64,000 nucleotides of DNA from Amorphoplanes friuliensis DSM 7358 (GCF_000494755.1 NC_022657.1:7718001-7782000), one strand, 5' to 3'; numbered from the stretch's first letter, positions 1-10,499 are shown. The notes: generated by a model from the letters alone, not told the origin. Program-made: numbers and translations.

Positions 1-64
1 CCTATGGACCCGAGCCGCCCCGGCGGACTAACTTCTAGGTTGTCTAGACGACCTGGAGGAGCGG

Positions 65-790
65 ATGGCGAATACGCCGCTGTACGTGCGGATCGAGCGG
101 GCGTTGCGGGCGCGGCTCGTCACCGCGCGGCCCGGGGACGGTGTGCCGGCCGAGTCCGCTCTGGCCGAGGAGTTCGGCGTGGCGCGCATGACCGTGCGGG
201 CCGCGCTCAACGCGCTCGAGGCCGACGGGTTGATCGAGCGGATCCAGGGCCGGGGCACCTTTGTGCGGCAGCGACCGGCGCCGCGGGCCGCGGGCACGTT
301 GATGAGCTTTCACGATCAGGTGCGCAGCTGGGGGCGGCGGCCGTCGTCGCGGCTGGTCGAGGGTGAGGTGCGGCCGGCCACCGCCGAGGAGGCCGCTGCG
401 TTGCAGCTCACGGCCGTTTCTCCCCAGGTCGTTGCGATCACCCGGGTACGCCTGGCCGACGACGTCCCGCTGGCGGTCGAGTACGCGTGCTTCCCGCCGC
501 ACCTCGACGGCCTGCTGGAGGCGGACCTGGAGACGGGTTCGCTGCACCGCGCCTTGCACGAGCGTGGGGTCCGTCCGACGCTGGGATCGTCCACGCTGAC
601 CGCGCAGCCCGCCGGCCGGGACGGCGGCCGGTTGCAGGTGCCCGACGGCGAGCCGCTGCTGGTGGAGACCCGCCTGATCGTCGACCAGCACGCCGCACCC
701 CTCGAATACACCGTGAGCCGTTATGTCGGCTCGCGCTACTCGCTGCAGGTCGCGTTCGACGTGCAGCCACCCCGAGAAGGAGACGTGTAG
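65..790 (+). CDS. GntR-family (HutC/UTRA type) transcriptional regulator
   Basis: A 241-residue one-component regulator. The N-terminal winged helix (about residues 5-70) has the GntR pattern: ESALAEEFGVARMTV recognition region, then LEADGLIERIQGRGTFV. The rest fits a UTRA ligand-binding fold of the HutC subfamily, ending in SRYVGSRYSLQ. The ATG at 65 has a GGAGGA ribosome site four bases upstream. The stop codon TAG shares its last base with the GTG of deoC, so the two genes are almost certainly co-transcribed and translationally coupled. An effector related to deoxyribose or nucleoside catabolism is inferred only from this coupling. Confidence 0.9.
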   Translation: MANTPLYVRIERALRARLVTARPGDGVPAESALAEEFGVARMTVRAALNALEADGLIERIQGRGTFVRQRPAPRAAGTLMSFHDQVRSWGRRPSSRLVEGEVRPATAEEAAALQLTAVSPQVVAITRVRLADDVPLAVEYACFPPHLDGLLEADLETGSLHRALHERGVRPTLGSSTLTAQPAGRDGGRLQVPDGEPLLVETRLIVDQHAAPLEYTVSRYVGSRYSLQVAFDVQPPREGDV

Positions 791-1506
791 TGCTTCCCAC
801 CGTTGAGCAGGTCGCCAAGATGATCGACCACTCGTTGCTGCGTCCCGACCTGACCGTCGGCGAGGTCCGGCAGGGCTGCGAGCTCGCCGCCTCCCGCGGG
901 ACGAAGTCGGTGTGCGTACGCCCGTCCGATGTAGCCCTGGCTGTCGCCGCCCTGCACGGGACCGGGGTGCTGGTCGGGACGGTCGTCGGTTTCCCGCACG
1001 GCAACACGCTGACCGCGATCAAGGTGGCGGAGACGAAAGCGCTGGTCGAGGCCGGTGCCGACGAGATCGACATGGTGCTCGACATCGGACGGCTCCGCAG
1101 CGGCGACGCCGCCTACGTCCGCGACGACATCGCCGCGGTGGTGCAGGCCGCCGGCGGACGGTGCGTGAAGGTCATCCAGGAGAACGCCTACCTGACCAAC
1201 GACCAGAAGGTCCTGGGCTGCCGGCTCGTCGAGGAGGCCGGCGCGCAGTTCGTGAAGACGAGCACCGGCTTCGCACCGGGCGGGGCGACCCTGGCCGACA
1301 TCCGCCTGATGCGGGCGACGGTCTCACCGGCGATCGAGGTGAAGGCCGCGGGTGGCGTGCGCACGCTGGACACCCTGCTGGAGCTGGTCGAGGCGGGCGC
1401 GACCCGCTTCGGCGCGACGGCCACCGCAGCGATCCTGGACGACCTGGCCGCCCGCCACCGCGGCGAACGGACGAGCGTCGTGGCTGCGGCGGACGGGGCC
1501 TACTGA
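790..1506 (+). CDS. deoC: deoxyribose-phosphate aldolase
   Basis: Class I aldolase that cleaves 2-deoxy-D-ribose 5-phosphate to glyceraldehyde 3-phosphate and acetaldehyde in deoxynucleoside catabolism. The 238-residue TIM barrel is normal length. The Schiff-base lysine lies in QFVKTSTGF and the second catalytic lysine in EVKAAGGVRT; the early IDHSLLRPD motif is also typical. The start is taken as GTG at 790 because it overlaps the regulator stop and has GAGAAGGAG just upstream. The 3' end overlaps the oppositely transcribed NACHT gene by 7 bases. Confidence 0.95.
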   Translation: MLPTVEQVAKMIDHSLLRPDLTVGEVRQGCELAASRGTKSVCVRPSDVALAVAALHGTGVLVGTVVGFPHGNTLTAIKVAETKALVEAGADEIDMVLDIGRLRSGDAAYVRDDIAAVVQAAGGRCVKVIQENAYLTNDQKVLGCRLVEEAGAQFVKTSTGFAPGGATLADIRLMRATVSPAIEVKAAGGVRTLDTLLELVEAGATRFGATATAAILDDLAARHRGERTSVVAAADGAY

Positions 1507-4500
1507 TCGGGTTCCCGGCGAATGTCGAGTTCAGAGTCCGGAAGGCACCTCTGAAGCTCGCGCAGGGCCCGGAAGACACGGATCTCGTCGGCCGGCGACC
1601 ACTTGGTCGTACCGTCGGCGTGCTTGCCGACAACCCGCTCGGCCATCGTGCGGATGTCCACGATCGGGGAGGCCGCCACCAGGAATTCCAGGGCGTCCGG
1701 CACGTGTGCCTGAGTGAAGTAGGGACTTGTCACCAGCCGCAGCAACCACTCGTCCAGAGTGACCGCCGGGATCCGTGTCACGTCCGCGGTCAGCAGACGC
1801 AGGACAACACGGATCGCGGGAACGAGCGACGGGTCGAATTCGTTCGGATCCCACATTCTGCCCTCGACCGCCCGGACCGCGCGGTGGTAGGCCTCGACGA
1901 GGTCCGCGGTGGTTCCATCCAGCGACGAGGTCAACCACACCCGAGTCAGGCTGCGCGCGATGGACTCGACCTCGCCGGCCTCATGGACGACAAAGGTGGT
2001 CAGTGAACGGGGAAGCTCCGCGGCCAGCGGCTCGACGGCGTGCAACATCACGTCGCCTCCCTCCTGACCCATCAGCTGGAGCAGGCTGTTCATCTGGTCG
2101 ATCGAGTCGACGCCGAGGCCCACACCCGGCTGGGAGGTGTCGGCGAGGTGCCCGATGCCGGGAAAGGTCCACAGCAGGTCGACCGGAATCGGCGTCAGCC
2201 CGGCTGCCCGATGCAGGACGAGGTCGCGGCGTTCTCCCGCCCAGGTCTTCCGGATCGACACCGTCTCGGCGAACGCGCTCCACATGCCGGAGGGAACCGC
2301 GGCCAGCCACTGCTGGGCCGCTCCCTGGAACCAGGCCGCCGGGTCCGCCGCGTGGACGAAGATCTCCGAGGCGGGCAGCGGCTTCCCGCACGCGATCACC
2401 AGCAGCGTGAGGTTGAGGGAGTAGGTCGCCATCATGTGGTCGACGCGCTTGTCGACGGGCTGATATCGCCCCCGCGCCGGCTCGGGGCGGATCATCGCGA
2501 CCCGTAACACGTCGATCAACCAGGACCGGATCTCCTCGTGTTTCGACGTGGCGAGCATCGAGGAAATGAAGGGCAGGACGGTTCCCCGGGCGATCAACGG
2601 CACATAACTGAGCAGCCCGGGCAGGACACCCTCGTCAGTCGTCGCCGGGCCCAGCGGTGAATCGTCGGCGGCGGCGCGTGCGGCATTGCCCCGCACTGTC
2701 CGGACCACCAGCCGGGCGACCAGATATTCGCCGAAGGTGGCGTGCAGGAACTCGTAGGTCCGCAGCTGACGCCCGTCCTGCAGGGCTTCGGACCGCTGGA
2801 TGAAGAAGAAGCGGCCCACCACCTCCTCGCCCGCGGTCAGCGAGCTGCGGAAGCCCTCGGATTCGGCCCGACGCCCGGTGGTGAGTCCGAGGGCGGCCAG
2901 GTCGGCGTCCAGGTCCTGCTGAGTCACGGTCTGGCGGAGGCGGTTGAACATCGCCAACGCGACCACCGACAACTGCGTCAGCTCGGCCTCGACCAGTCCC
3001 GCCATCCGCGGCTCCGGCTCACCGGCGTGCAGTTTGCGCACCTCACGCTCGGCGAAACGATGCAGCAGGCGTTCGTACAGCTGGGCGGTGTCGAAGGTGG
3101 TGTCCTCGCGGAGAGCGCCGGTGGTGGCGTCGTAGAGGACGAGCATCAGGAGGAGAAGCGGCTGCATGCACAGCTCGGAGTAGCGCTGGACGACCTCGGG
3201 CTGGACCGCACGCGTGGGGTTCAGGGAGTTCCAGGTCCTGAGCCAGCGTGCGACGCGTGCGTCGTCGAAGCCCTCCAAGCGGGCGATCAGAGTGCCGTCG
3301 GGGAGGCGGGCTCGGTCGGCGACCGCGACGCGGCTGGTGACGATGACCGCGACCGGGCGGCCCTGCACCGCCTCCCGTTCCTGGAAGCGCGCGACACGCT
3401 GCAGGTAGTCGGACTGGTGGACGCCGGTCGCCTGGAGGAGCTCGTCGAAGCCGTCCAGCATGATCACCGGGAGGGCGCCGTCCGCGGTCGCGGCCAGGTC
3501 GGCCCAGGCGACCGTTTCGCCGATGGTCGTACGGATGGCCTGCTCGATCTGGTCCTGGATCTCGGCCTCGGCCGGCACTTCGCGCAGGGCCACCCGGACC
3601 ACCAGGTAGTCGGCGGCCGGAAGCCGCGCGGCCAGCACCCGCGTCAGCGCCGACTTGCCGGCGCCGGGCTGGCCGAGCAGCAGCAACGGCGCCTCGGCGG
3701 CCTGCGGGGTGGTCAGGTGTTCCGCCAGGAACGCGGCGAAGTCGGAGCGGATGTCCGCGTCCCACCAGGAGTGCTCGGCCGGCCGGGCGGTGGGCCCGGC
3801 GGCTTTGACCCGGAAGAGTGGATCGAGGTAGGCCTCCCCCAGCGCCGGGATCATCAGCTCCGGTGAAGCCTCCCCGGTGACCGGTTTGTCCAGTTCGACG
3901 CGGTAGGCGGCGGCCAGGGCGCGCCGGCGGCGGTCCGGGTCCCGCGCGGAAGTGGTCCGCTCCAGCACCTCCTGCAGCTCGATCAGACTGCGACCGACCG
4001 CACGGTCCTCGGCCCGGCGGACCCACAGACCGAATTCCGGTACGTCGATGGCGAGCGCCCGGCGGGAGTCCTCGTACCGGCGCAGCGCCGCCGCCGGGAG
4101 CACCTCGGAGAGCAGCCGCTGGACGGCACGACGGCTGCGCTGGTCGGCGCGTTCCCACGCGGCCAGGCCCTGCAGGTACGTGCCGAAGTGCAATGCCTCG
4201 CGCAGGTACCAGTCGCGGAGATCGTCCAGCAGGCCGACGGCCGAGCGTTCGGCGGACGGTACGGGCACAGGCGCGCCCAGCAGGTCCCGCAGCCAGTCAC
4301 CGGTGATCGGGGTGCCGGCCACCAGCAGCACCTGGTCGTCACGGGTCAGCTCGGGCGGGTCCAGCTCGGTCGCGGCGATGATCTCGTCGACCGCCTCGAA
4401 GAAGCTCGACACCACGAGGATCCCGTGGGCGGCCTGGAGACGGCTGCTGCGGTCGTGGCGCGCTTGCCCGCGTACCGAATCGTGCACTTTGCCGGCCACG

Positions 4501-4676
4501 ACGTGGCCGAGACGGATCACCTCGGCCTTGGCGTCGAAAAGACCGAGCGCCGCGTCGCTGCCGCCGGCCGTCGCGATGGTCAGCGCGCCGCCGAGGAGGG
4601 TGTCCGCGGCCTTGATCGCGGGGCTGGCCCCACCGAGCAGACGAACAGCGTCGGCGTACCTCAAGCCTCGGGCCAT
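1500..4676 (-). CDS. NACHT-domain STAND ATPase (putative defence protein)
   Basis: A 1058-residue STAND-type NTPase. An N-terminal all-helical region (about 1-320, starting MARGLRYADAVRLLGG) resembles the NACHT-associated helical domains (NNH, probably NNH7) of bacterial NACHT proteins. It is followed by a P-loop GQPGAGKSAL near residue 335, Walker B VIMLDGFDELL near 407 and sensor VIVTSR near 445. The last roughly 550 residues are helical with no repeat I can name. There is no recognisable nuclease, TIR or protease effector, so any effector would have to be the N-terminal helical part. The ATG at 4676 is the only reasonable in-frame start. The gene is monocistronic and divergent from the c-di-GMP operon by 84 bp. 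Bacterial NACHT proteins of this class are known to defend against phage; that role here is inference. Confidence 0.85.
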   Translation of the reverse strand: MARGLRYADAVRLLGGASPAIKAADTLLGGALTIATAGGSDAALGLFDAKAEVIRLGHVVAGKVHDSVRGQARHDRSSRLQAAHGILVVSSFFEAVDEIIAATELDPPELTRDDQVLLVAGTPITGDWLRDLLGAPVPVPSAERSAVGLLDDLRDWYLREALHFGTYLQGLAAWERADQRSRRAVQRLLSEVLPAAALRRYEDSRRALAIDVPEFGLWVRRAEDRAVGRSLIELQEVLERTTSARDPDRRRRALAAAYRVELDKPVTGEASPELMIPALGEAYLDPLFRVKAAGPTARPAEHSWWDADIRSDFAAFLAEHLTTPQAAEAPLLLLGQPGAGKSALTRVLAARLPAADYLVVRVALREVPAEAEIQDQIEQAIRTTIGETVAWADLAATADGALPVIMLDGFDELLQATGVHQSDYLQRVARFQEREAVQGRPVAVIVTSRVAVADRARLPDGTLIARLEGFDDARVARWLRTWNSLNPTRAVQPEVVQRYSELCMQPLLLLMLVLYDATTGALREDTTFDTAQLYERLLHRFAEREVRKLHAGEPEPRMAGLVEAELTQLSVVALAMFNRLRQTVTQQDLDADLAALGLTTGRRAESEGFRSSLTAGEEVVGRFFFIQRSEALQDGRQLRTYEFLHATFGEYLVARLVVRTVRGNAARAAADDSPLGPATTDEGVLPGLLSYVPLIARGTVLPFISSMLATSKHEEIRSWLIDVLRVAMIRPEPARGRYQPVDKRVDHMMATYSLNLTLLVIACGKPLPASEIFVHAADPAAWFQGAAQQWLAAVPSGMWSAFAETVSIRKTWAGERRDLVLHRAAGLTPIPVDLLWTFPGIGHLADTSQPGVGLGVDSIDQMNSLLQLMGQEGGDVMLHAVEPLAAELPRSLTTFVVHEAGEVESIARSLTRVWLTSSLDGTTADLVEAYHRAVRAVEGRMWDPNEFDPSLVPAIRVVLRLLTADVTRIPAVTLDEWLLRLVTSPYFTQAHVPDALEFLVAASPIVDIRTMAERVVGKHADGTTKWSPADEIRVFRALRELQRCLPDSELDIRREPDQ

Positions 4677-4760
4677 CCGCCCATGATGGACGGCCGTCGC
4701 GGCCCCGGAAAGGGTCAGGTACGCGCCTCCGGTACCGATCAGGTGTTCGTGCGAGCTGTG

Positions 4761-7142
4761 ATGACCGCCTCCGACCGCCGGCGCTGGGCCGGACTGGTGC
4801 TGGTGTTTCTGGTGCTGCTCGGTGGTGCCGGGGTGTCCGGTGCGGCGACCGTTGCGGTCAGCCGGGCCGAGCAGCGGTACGCCGACCAGGCCATGAACCG
4901 CTACAGCGACCTCGTGGAGGGTGCGGTCCTCGACGAGGTCAGGCACTACGGTGACGCGCTGCAGGATGTGGCCGCCGCGATCAACGCGCAGACCGAGTTC
5001 ACTTACGGCGACTTCACCGGGATCACTTCCTACCTCACGAGTGCGCGGCTTCCCGGGGCCAGTTCGCTGGCGTTCATCGTGACCGGCACCGATTCGCAGG
5101 TGCCCGCGCTGCAGGGTTTCTGGCGGGAGCAGGGTGCCGCCGGCCTTGTGCTCGCCCCGCAGGGCCGCGGGGTCGAGCACGCCTTTGTCGTGTTCAGCCG
5201 TTCTTTCGACATGCGACCCCTGCGGCCCGGCATCGACCTCAACCAGGCCGTGCAGCCGTTCCAGGCGCTCGTGGAGGCGCGGCGCACCGGTCAGGTGACC
5301 ATGAGCGAGGCGTACGTGCTGCTCAAGGACCGGTCGCTGCCGCGGGCGGAGCAGCAGATGTCGTTCATCATGACGGCGCCCGTCTACCACGGCTTCGACG
5401 CCGACGGGCAGCCCGCTCTGCGCGGCTGGGTGCTGCTCGGCGTACACGGCCGCGACTTCCTGAACACGACTCTGCAGGTGCACACGCAGGGCGCGGTCAC
5501 TGCCGTCCTCGACGACCACCACGGCACGAGTGACATTCCGTTGGTCTCGGTCGGCACCACAAAGCACGGGCCGGACACGGCGCAGAAGCGGATCCTCGAG
5601 GTCGGCGGCCGGCAGTGGCGGCTGACCGTGCACCCGACCGCGCAACTGCTCGGCGCGACGGACCGCCGGATCGTCGGGCTCACGCTGGCCGCGACGATCG
5701 CGATCACCCTGCTCCTCACCGTGCTCGTCGCCATCCTGACCAGCGCGCGGAACCGGGCCATGACCCGCGTCGACCAGGCCACCGCCGCCCTGCGCGGCGA
5801 CATCGAACGCCGCCAGGAGGTCGAGACCCGGCTGCGCGAGCGCGAGAGCGAGCTGCAACGCCTCGCCCTCCACGACTCGCTGACCGGCCTGGCCAACCGC
5901 ACCGCCCTCGACAGCCGGCTCACCGCCGCCGTCGCGGCCGGTGAGCCGATCGGCCTCCTGCTCATCGACCTGGACGGCTTCAAACCGATCAACGACGTGT
6001 ACGGACACGCCGCCGGAGATCAGGTGCTCACCGAGTTCGGCCGGCTGCTCAGCGACACCGTCCGCACGGGTGACACCGTGGCCCGCATCGGTGGCGACGA
6101 GTTCGTGGTGCTGCTCGCCGACATCCCCGACGCCACCGAAGCGGCCGTGGCGGCGCAGCGCATCCTGGCCGCCGCCACCGCCCGGCCTGTTCGCCTCGGT
6201 GACGACACCCTGCCGATCCGGGCGAGCATCGGCGTCACGACAGCCCGTACCGGTGACACGGCCAAGGAGGTGCAGCGCCGCGCCGACGTCGCGATGTACC
6301 ACGCCAAGCGGGCGGGATCGCACGGCATGGCCGTGCACGATCCGTCGATGACGGACCGCCGCGCCGCGGACGCGGCGCTGGGCGAGGACATCGCCGTGGC
6401 CCTGGAACGTGGTCAGCTGCACGTCGTCTACCAGCCCATCGTCGACCTCGAGGACGGCCGGCCACTCGCCGCGGAGACCCTGCTGCGCTGGCAGCACCCG
6501 CGTCTCGGCCCGGTGCCGCCGGACCAGTTCATCCCGATCGCCGAACGCAACGGTGCGATCAACGCCATCGGCCTGTGGGTGCTCGACCAGGCCTGCCGCC
6601 AGGCGGTCGAGTGGGACGCCCGGTACGTGAGCGTCAACCTGTCCCCGCGGCAGCTGCAGGAGCCCACGATCGTGCACGACGTCCTGGCTGTGCTGCGGCG
6701 TACCGGCCTGGACCCGGAACGCCTGGTGCTGGAGGTGACCGAGTCCGCGATCGTCGACGAGAACGCGGGCATCCCGGCGTTGCGGGCGCTGCGCTCGTAC
6801 GGGATCCGGATCGCCATCGACGACTTCGGCACCGGGTATTCGTCGCTGCACTACCTGACGCGGATGCCCGTCGACATCCTCAAGATCGACCGCACCTTCG
6901 TGAACGAGCTGAACGGCACCTCCGAGGGCGCCGCCGTCACCGAGGCGGTCATCCGGCTGAGCCAGGCGCTGCACCTGACGACGATCGCGGAGGGCATCGA
7001 AACCGAGGAACAGGCGGCCGAGCTGCGCGAACTCGGCTGCACCCGCGGCCAGGGATACCTGTACGCCCGGCCGCACCCAGCCGAGGAGCTCGACTGGAAC
7101 CGGTTTGCCACCAGCCCGTCCGGGCAACCTTGCACACCATGA
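4761..7142 (+). CDS. membrane CHASE-GGDEF-EAL cyclic-di-GMP enzyme
   Basis: A 793-residue bifunctional c-di-GMP signalling protein. A transmembrane helix near residues 8-30 and another near 302-326 bracket an extracytoplasmic region resembling a CHASE sensor. Then come a short linker, a GGDEF domain (RIGGDEF near 443, with RTGD as an RxxD inhibitory site five residues upstream) and an EAL domain. The signature reads ETL instead of EAL (AAETLLRW near 571), but the catalytic set is present: NLSPRQL, LEVTESAI, IDDFGTGYSSL, ILKID and IAEGIETEEQ. Both synthesis and hydrolysis are therefore possible. The ATG at 4761 just before the first membrane helix is preferred; ATG 4686 would add 25 unconvincing residues. 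The stop overlaps the next gene as ATGA. Confidence 0.9.
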   Translation: MTASDRRRWAGLVLVFLVLLGGAGVSGAATVAVSRAEQRYADQAMNRYSDLVEGAVLDEVRHYGDALQDVAAAINAQTEFTYGDFTGITSYLTSARLPGASSLAFIVTGTDSQVPALQGFWREQGAAGLVLAPQGRGVEHAFVVFSRSFDMRPLRPGIDLNQAVQPFQALVEARRTGQVTMSEAYVLLKDRSLPRAEQQMSFIMTAPVYHGFDADGQPALRGWVLLGVHGRDFLNTTLQVHTQGAVTAVLDDHHGTSDIPLVSVGTTKHGPDTAQKRILEVGGRQWRLTVHPTAQLLGATDRRIVGLTLAATIAITLLLTVLVAILTSARNRAMTRVDQATAALRGDIERRQEVETRLRERESELQRLALHDSLTGLANRTALDSRLTAAVAAGEPIGLLLIDLDGFKPINDVYGHAAGDQVLTEFGRLLSDTVRTGDTVARIGGDEFVVLLADIPDATEAAVAAQRILAAATARPVRLGDDTLPIRASIGVTTARTGDTAKEVQRRADVAMYHAKRAGSHGMAVHDPSMTDRRAADAALGEDIAVALERGQLHVVYQPIVDLEDGRPLAAETLLRWQHPRLGPVPPDQFIPIAERNGAINAIGLWVLDQACRQAVEWDARYVSVNLSPRQLQEPTIVHDVLAVLRRTGLDPERLVLEVTESAIVDENAGIPALRALRSYGIRIAIDDFGTGYSSLHYLTRMPVDILKIDRTFVNELNGTSEGAAVTEAVIRLSQALHLTTIAEGIETEEQAAELRELGCTRGQGYLYARPHPAEELDWNRFATSPSGQPCTP

Positions 7143-7423
7143 GCGACAACAGCGACTACGCGCCCGAAACGCTGGACGAGCCGTCGACGTCCCGCCCCGA
7201 GAAGGGCAACGACGACCCGGGCCTGTCGAGCACGATCGCGGCCGGCACCGACACGGACCAGCTGATCAACGGTGGTCCGCCGCCGCGCGACGGCGGTGCG
7301 GTCACGACCACGGGCGGCACGGCGGGCCCCAACAGCTTCCGTCCCAAGGCCCGGCACGGCGAGGGCGTGGCCAACACCACGACCGGCGACGCCACGACCG
7401 GTTCCATGGAACCGACCGACTGA
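7139..7423 (+). CDS. small disordered protein coupled to the c-di-GMP enzyme
   Basis: A 94-residue protein rich in Gly, Thr, Pro, Asp and Ser, with no predicted fold, membrane segment or cysteine. I do not recognise the family. It starts within the stop codon of the GGDEF-EAL gene (ATGA), and the kinase gene follows after 16 bp, so it is very probably an operon member. Reality is supported by the tight spacing and by strongly G/C-biased third codon positions. Confidence 0.65.
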   Translation: MSDNSDYAPETLDEPSTSRPEKGNDDPGLSSTIAAGTDTDQLINGGPPPRDGGAVTTTGGTAGPNSFRPKARHGEGVANTTTGDATTGSMEPTD

Positions 7424-7439
7424 CCGCTATGTTCGGCGG

Positions 7440-8027
7440 GTGACCGGCCCGCTGATCGCCTCCGGCCGCGAGGCAGACGTGTACGCGCTCGACGAGCGCC
7501 GTGTCCTGCGCCGTTATCGCCGAGAAGCCGACGTGACCGGCGAGGTGGCCACCATGCGCTACCTCGCCGGTGCCGGCTATCCGGTCCCGGAGGTCTTCTC
7601 CGCCTCGGGCCGCGACATGATCATGGAACGCCTCGACGGCCCCACGATGGCCCAGGCTTTTGCCGAGGGGTCGATCGGGGTCGAGGAGGGCGCCGCCCAG
7701 CTCGCCGGCCTGCTGAGCCACTTGCACGAGATTTCGCCCATCCTCCACCTCGACCTGCACCCGGAGAACGTGCTGATGACCTCGCGCGGCCCGGTTGTCA
7801 TCGACTGGTGCAACGCCCGGACCGGCGACCCGGACCTGGACACCGGCCTTTCCGCGCTGATCTTGGCGCAGCACGCGCCCTTGCCGGTTCTGGCGGCATT
7901 TCTGCGGGTCGCCCCCGGTCAGCCGACCCGACTGCTGGACGAGGTGGTCCGCTTCCGCGACCGGCAGCTGTCCGGCACCGAGGACCTCAGCCCCGCCGTC
8001 GAAAGGCTGCTCGCGTGCGCGCCCTGA
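7440..8027 (+). CDS. APH-like small-molecule kinase / phosphotransferase
   Basis: A 195-residue protein-kinase-like fold of the aminoglycoside phosphotransferase superfamily. The catalytic loop is HLDLHPENV near residues 102-110 and the metal-binding DW lies in VVIDWCNAR. The glycine-rich strand is short (ASGREADVYAL), and an arginine-rich stretch (VLRRYRRE) lies where the usual ATP-binding lysine would be. The substrate is unknown. The GTG start at 7440 follows the small protein by 16 bp, and the 3' end overlaps dtd by 13 bases. At about 195 residues it is shorter than antibiotic-resistance APH enzymes, so a housekeeping role is more likely. Confidence 0.75.
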   Translation: MTGPLIASGREADVYALDERRVLRRYRREADVTGEVATMRYLAGAGYPVPEVFSASGRDMIMERLDGPTMAQAFAEGSIGVEEGAAQLAGLLSHLHEISPILHLDLHPENVLMTSRGPVVIDWCNARTGDPDLDTGLSALILAQHAPLPVLAAFLRVAPGQPTRLLDEVVRFRDRQLSGTEDLSPAVERLLACAP

Positions 8028-8437
8028 TCCAGACCGTGAGCCGGGCCAGCGTGACCGTCGACGACGAGGTCGTCGGAAAGATCGAGAACGGGCTGCTGGT
8101 CCTGCTCGGCGTCACCCACGACGACACGTCCACGATCGCGGAAAACTTGGCCCGCAAGGTCCACGAGATGCGCATCCTCGACGGCGACGCCTCGGCCGCC
8201 GACACCGGCGCGCCGCTGCTGGTGGTCAGCCAGTTCACCCTCTACGGCGACGCCCGCAAGGGCCGCCGGCCCACCTGGTCCGCCGCCGCCCCGGCCGAAG
8301 TCGCCGAACCGCTGGTCACGGCCTTCGTCGAGGCCCTGCGTGAGCGAGGTGCCACCGTCGAGACCGGGCGGTTCCGGGCCCACATGCTCGTCGAGAGCGT
8401 GAACGTGGGCCCGAGAACCGTCTGGCTGGAGACCTAG
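8015..8437 (+). CDS. dtd: D-aminoacyl-tRNA deacylase
   Basis: Removes D-amino acids (and glycine mischarged on tRNA-Ala) from tRNA, a translation proofreading step. The 140-residue length is typical of DTD1. Signature motifs SQFTLYGD (catalytic threonine) and the C-terminal NVGPRT cis Gly-Pro motif are intact. GTG at 8015 gives the conserved N-terminus MRALIQTVSRASV. The gene overlaps the upstream kinase by 13 bases and overlaps spo0M tail to tail by 4. Confidence 0.95.
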   Translation: MRALIQTVSRASVTVDDEVVGKIENGLLVLLGVTHDDTSTIAENLARKVHEMRILDGDASAADTGAPLLVVSQFTLYGDARKGRRPTWSAAAPAEVAEPLVTAFVEALRERGATVETGRFRAHMLVESVNVGPRTVWLET

Positions 8438-9219
8438 AAGAAACCGCGGCGCTGCGAGGACTGCTGCAGCCACCCGTTGAGCTGCGCTGTCCAGTCGACC
8501 TGATCGACAGTGTGGTAATCGACGTCGAACCGACCGAACGAGTCGTGACCCTCGGTGAAGAGCCCGCCCCGCTTGTCGATCTCCAGCACCACCTGCAACT
8601 GGTGCGGCGTCGGGATGAAAGTGACCTCGAGCTGGTTGATCCGGCCCGCGTACTGCGACGGCGGATAGAACTCGATCTCCTGGTAGAACGGCAGCGTCTG
8701 GTGCACGCCGTGAACCCGTCCCCGCTCGACATCCGCCCGGCTGAAGCGGAAACCCAGCCGCAGGAAAGCGTCGAGAATGCGTTCCTGGGCCGGCAGCGGA
8801 TGCACAGCCACCGCGTCCAGGTCACCCTTGTCGACCGCCCGGGCCACTTCCAGCTCCGTACGCAGACCCATCGTCATGCCGTGCAGATGCTGCCCGTACA
8901 CCTCGGTGATCGGGGTTTCCCACGGCACGTCGAAACGGAACGGGATGTCATGGCGGGCATGGGCGTCCAGCTTGAAGGAGCCGGTCAGCCGCTGCCGGTG
9001 GAACTCCTGATCAGTGTTGTACTCGCTGTCGCCGCTCTCGACCTCGACCCGCGTCATCAGGCCCACGGCGACGTACTCGATGTCGACGGCGTGGTCGCCG
9101 CCCATGACGTGCACCTGCCCCTCGAGAAACCCGCCGGGCCGGCAGTTCGGGTTCGCGAGCACCGTTTCCACGGACGGGCCTCCGACACCCATCGCCTGCA
9201 TCATGCGCTTGAAGACCAC
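8434..9219 (-). CDS. Spo0M/SpoOM-family arrestin-like protein
   Basis: A 261-residue homologue of Bacillus sporulation-control protein Spo0M, an arrestin-like beta-sandwich protein. N-terminal motifs are typical (MVFKRMMQAMGVGGPSVET; GGFLEGQVHVMGG), as is IPFRFDVPWETPIT. The actinobacterial members have no settled role. GTG at 9219 has GGAGGG about six bases upstream. It stands alone on this strand, back to back with the sigma gene across 255 bp. Confidence 0.85.
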   Translation of the reverse strand: MVFKRMMQAMGVGGPSVETVLANPNCRPGGFLEGQVHVMGGDHAVDIEYVAVGLMTRVEVESGDSEYNTDQEFHRQRLTGSFKLDAHARHDIPFRFDVPWETPITEVYGQHLHGMTMGLRTELEVARAVDKGDLDAVAVHPLPAQERILDAFLRLGFRFSRADVERGRVHGVHQTLPFYQEIEFYPPSQYAGRINQLEVTFIPTPHQLQVVLEIDKRGGLFTEGHDSFGRFDVDYHTVDQVDWTAQLNGWLQQSSQRRGFF

Positions 9220-9474
9220 GTGTTTCCCTCCTGGAAGCGTTCCTTCTGCAGATTATCGGCCCTCGGCAAAGCATTCGAAATTGCGTCGCCTTCGGTAAAT
9301 GTCCCATCAATCCGGGCACCGAGTCGGGTTCACGACCTCAGGGTTCTCCCCGATTCATGCCACCTGGACGCTTGCCTCACCTCCGCTTAACGCGCCTGCC
9401 GCCAAGCTAGTGATCACCGGCACGAATGCGGCTGGGAATGCACGACTCGGTGAACGCGGGGAGGGGACTGAAAG

Positions 9475-10488
<1,014 letters not shown>

Positions 10489-10499
10489 ACCCCATGACG

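Noticed and set aside
1500..7127. 1875-codon minus-strand frame reading through the GGDEF-EAL gene into the NACHT gene
   Set aside because: The upstream half is the antisense of a clear c-di-GMP enzyme gene; only the part from 4676 has domain content.
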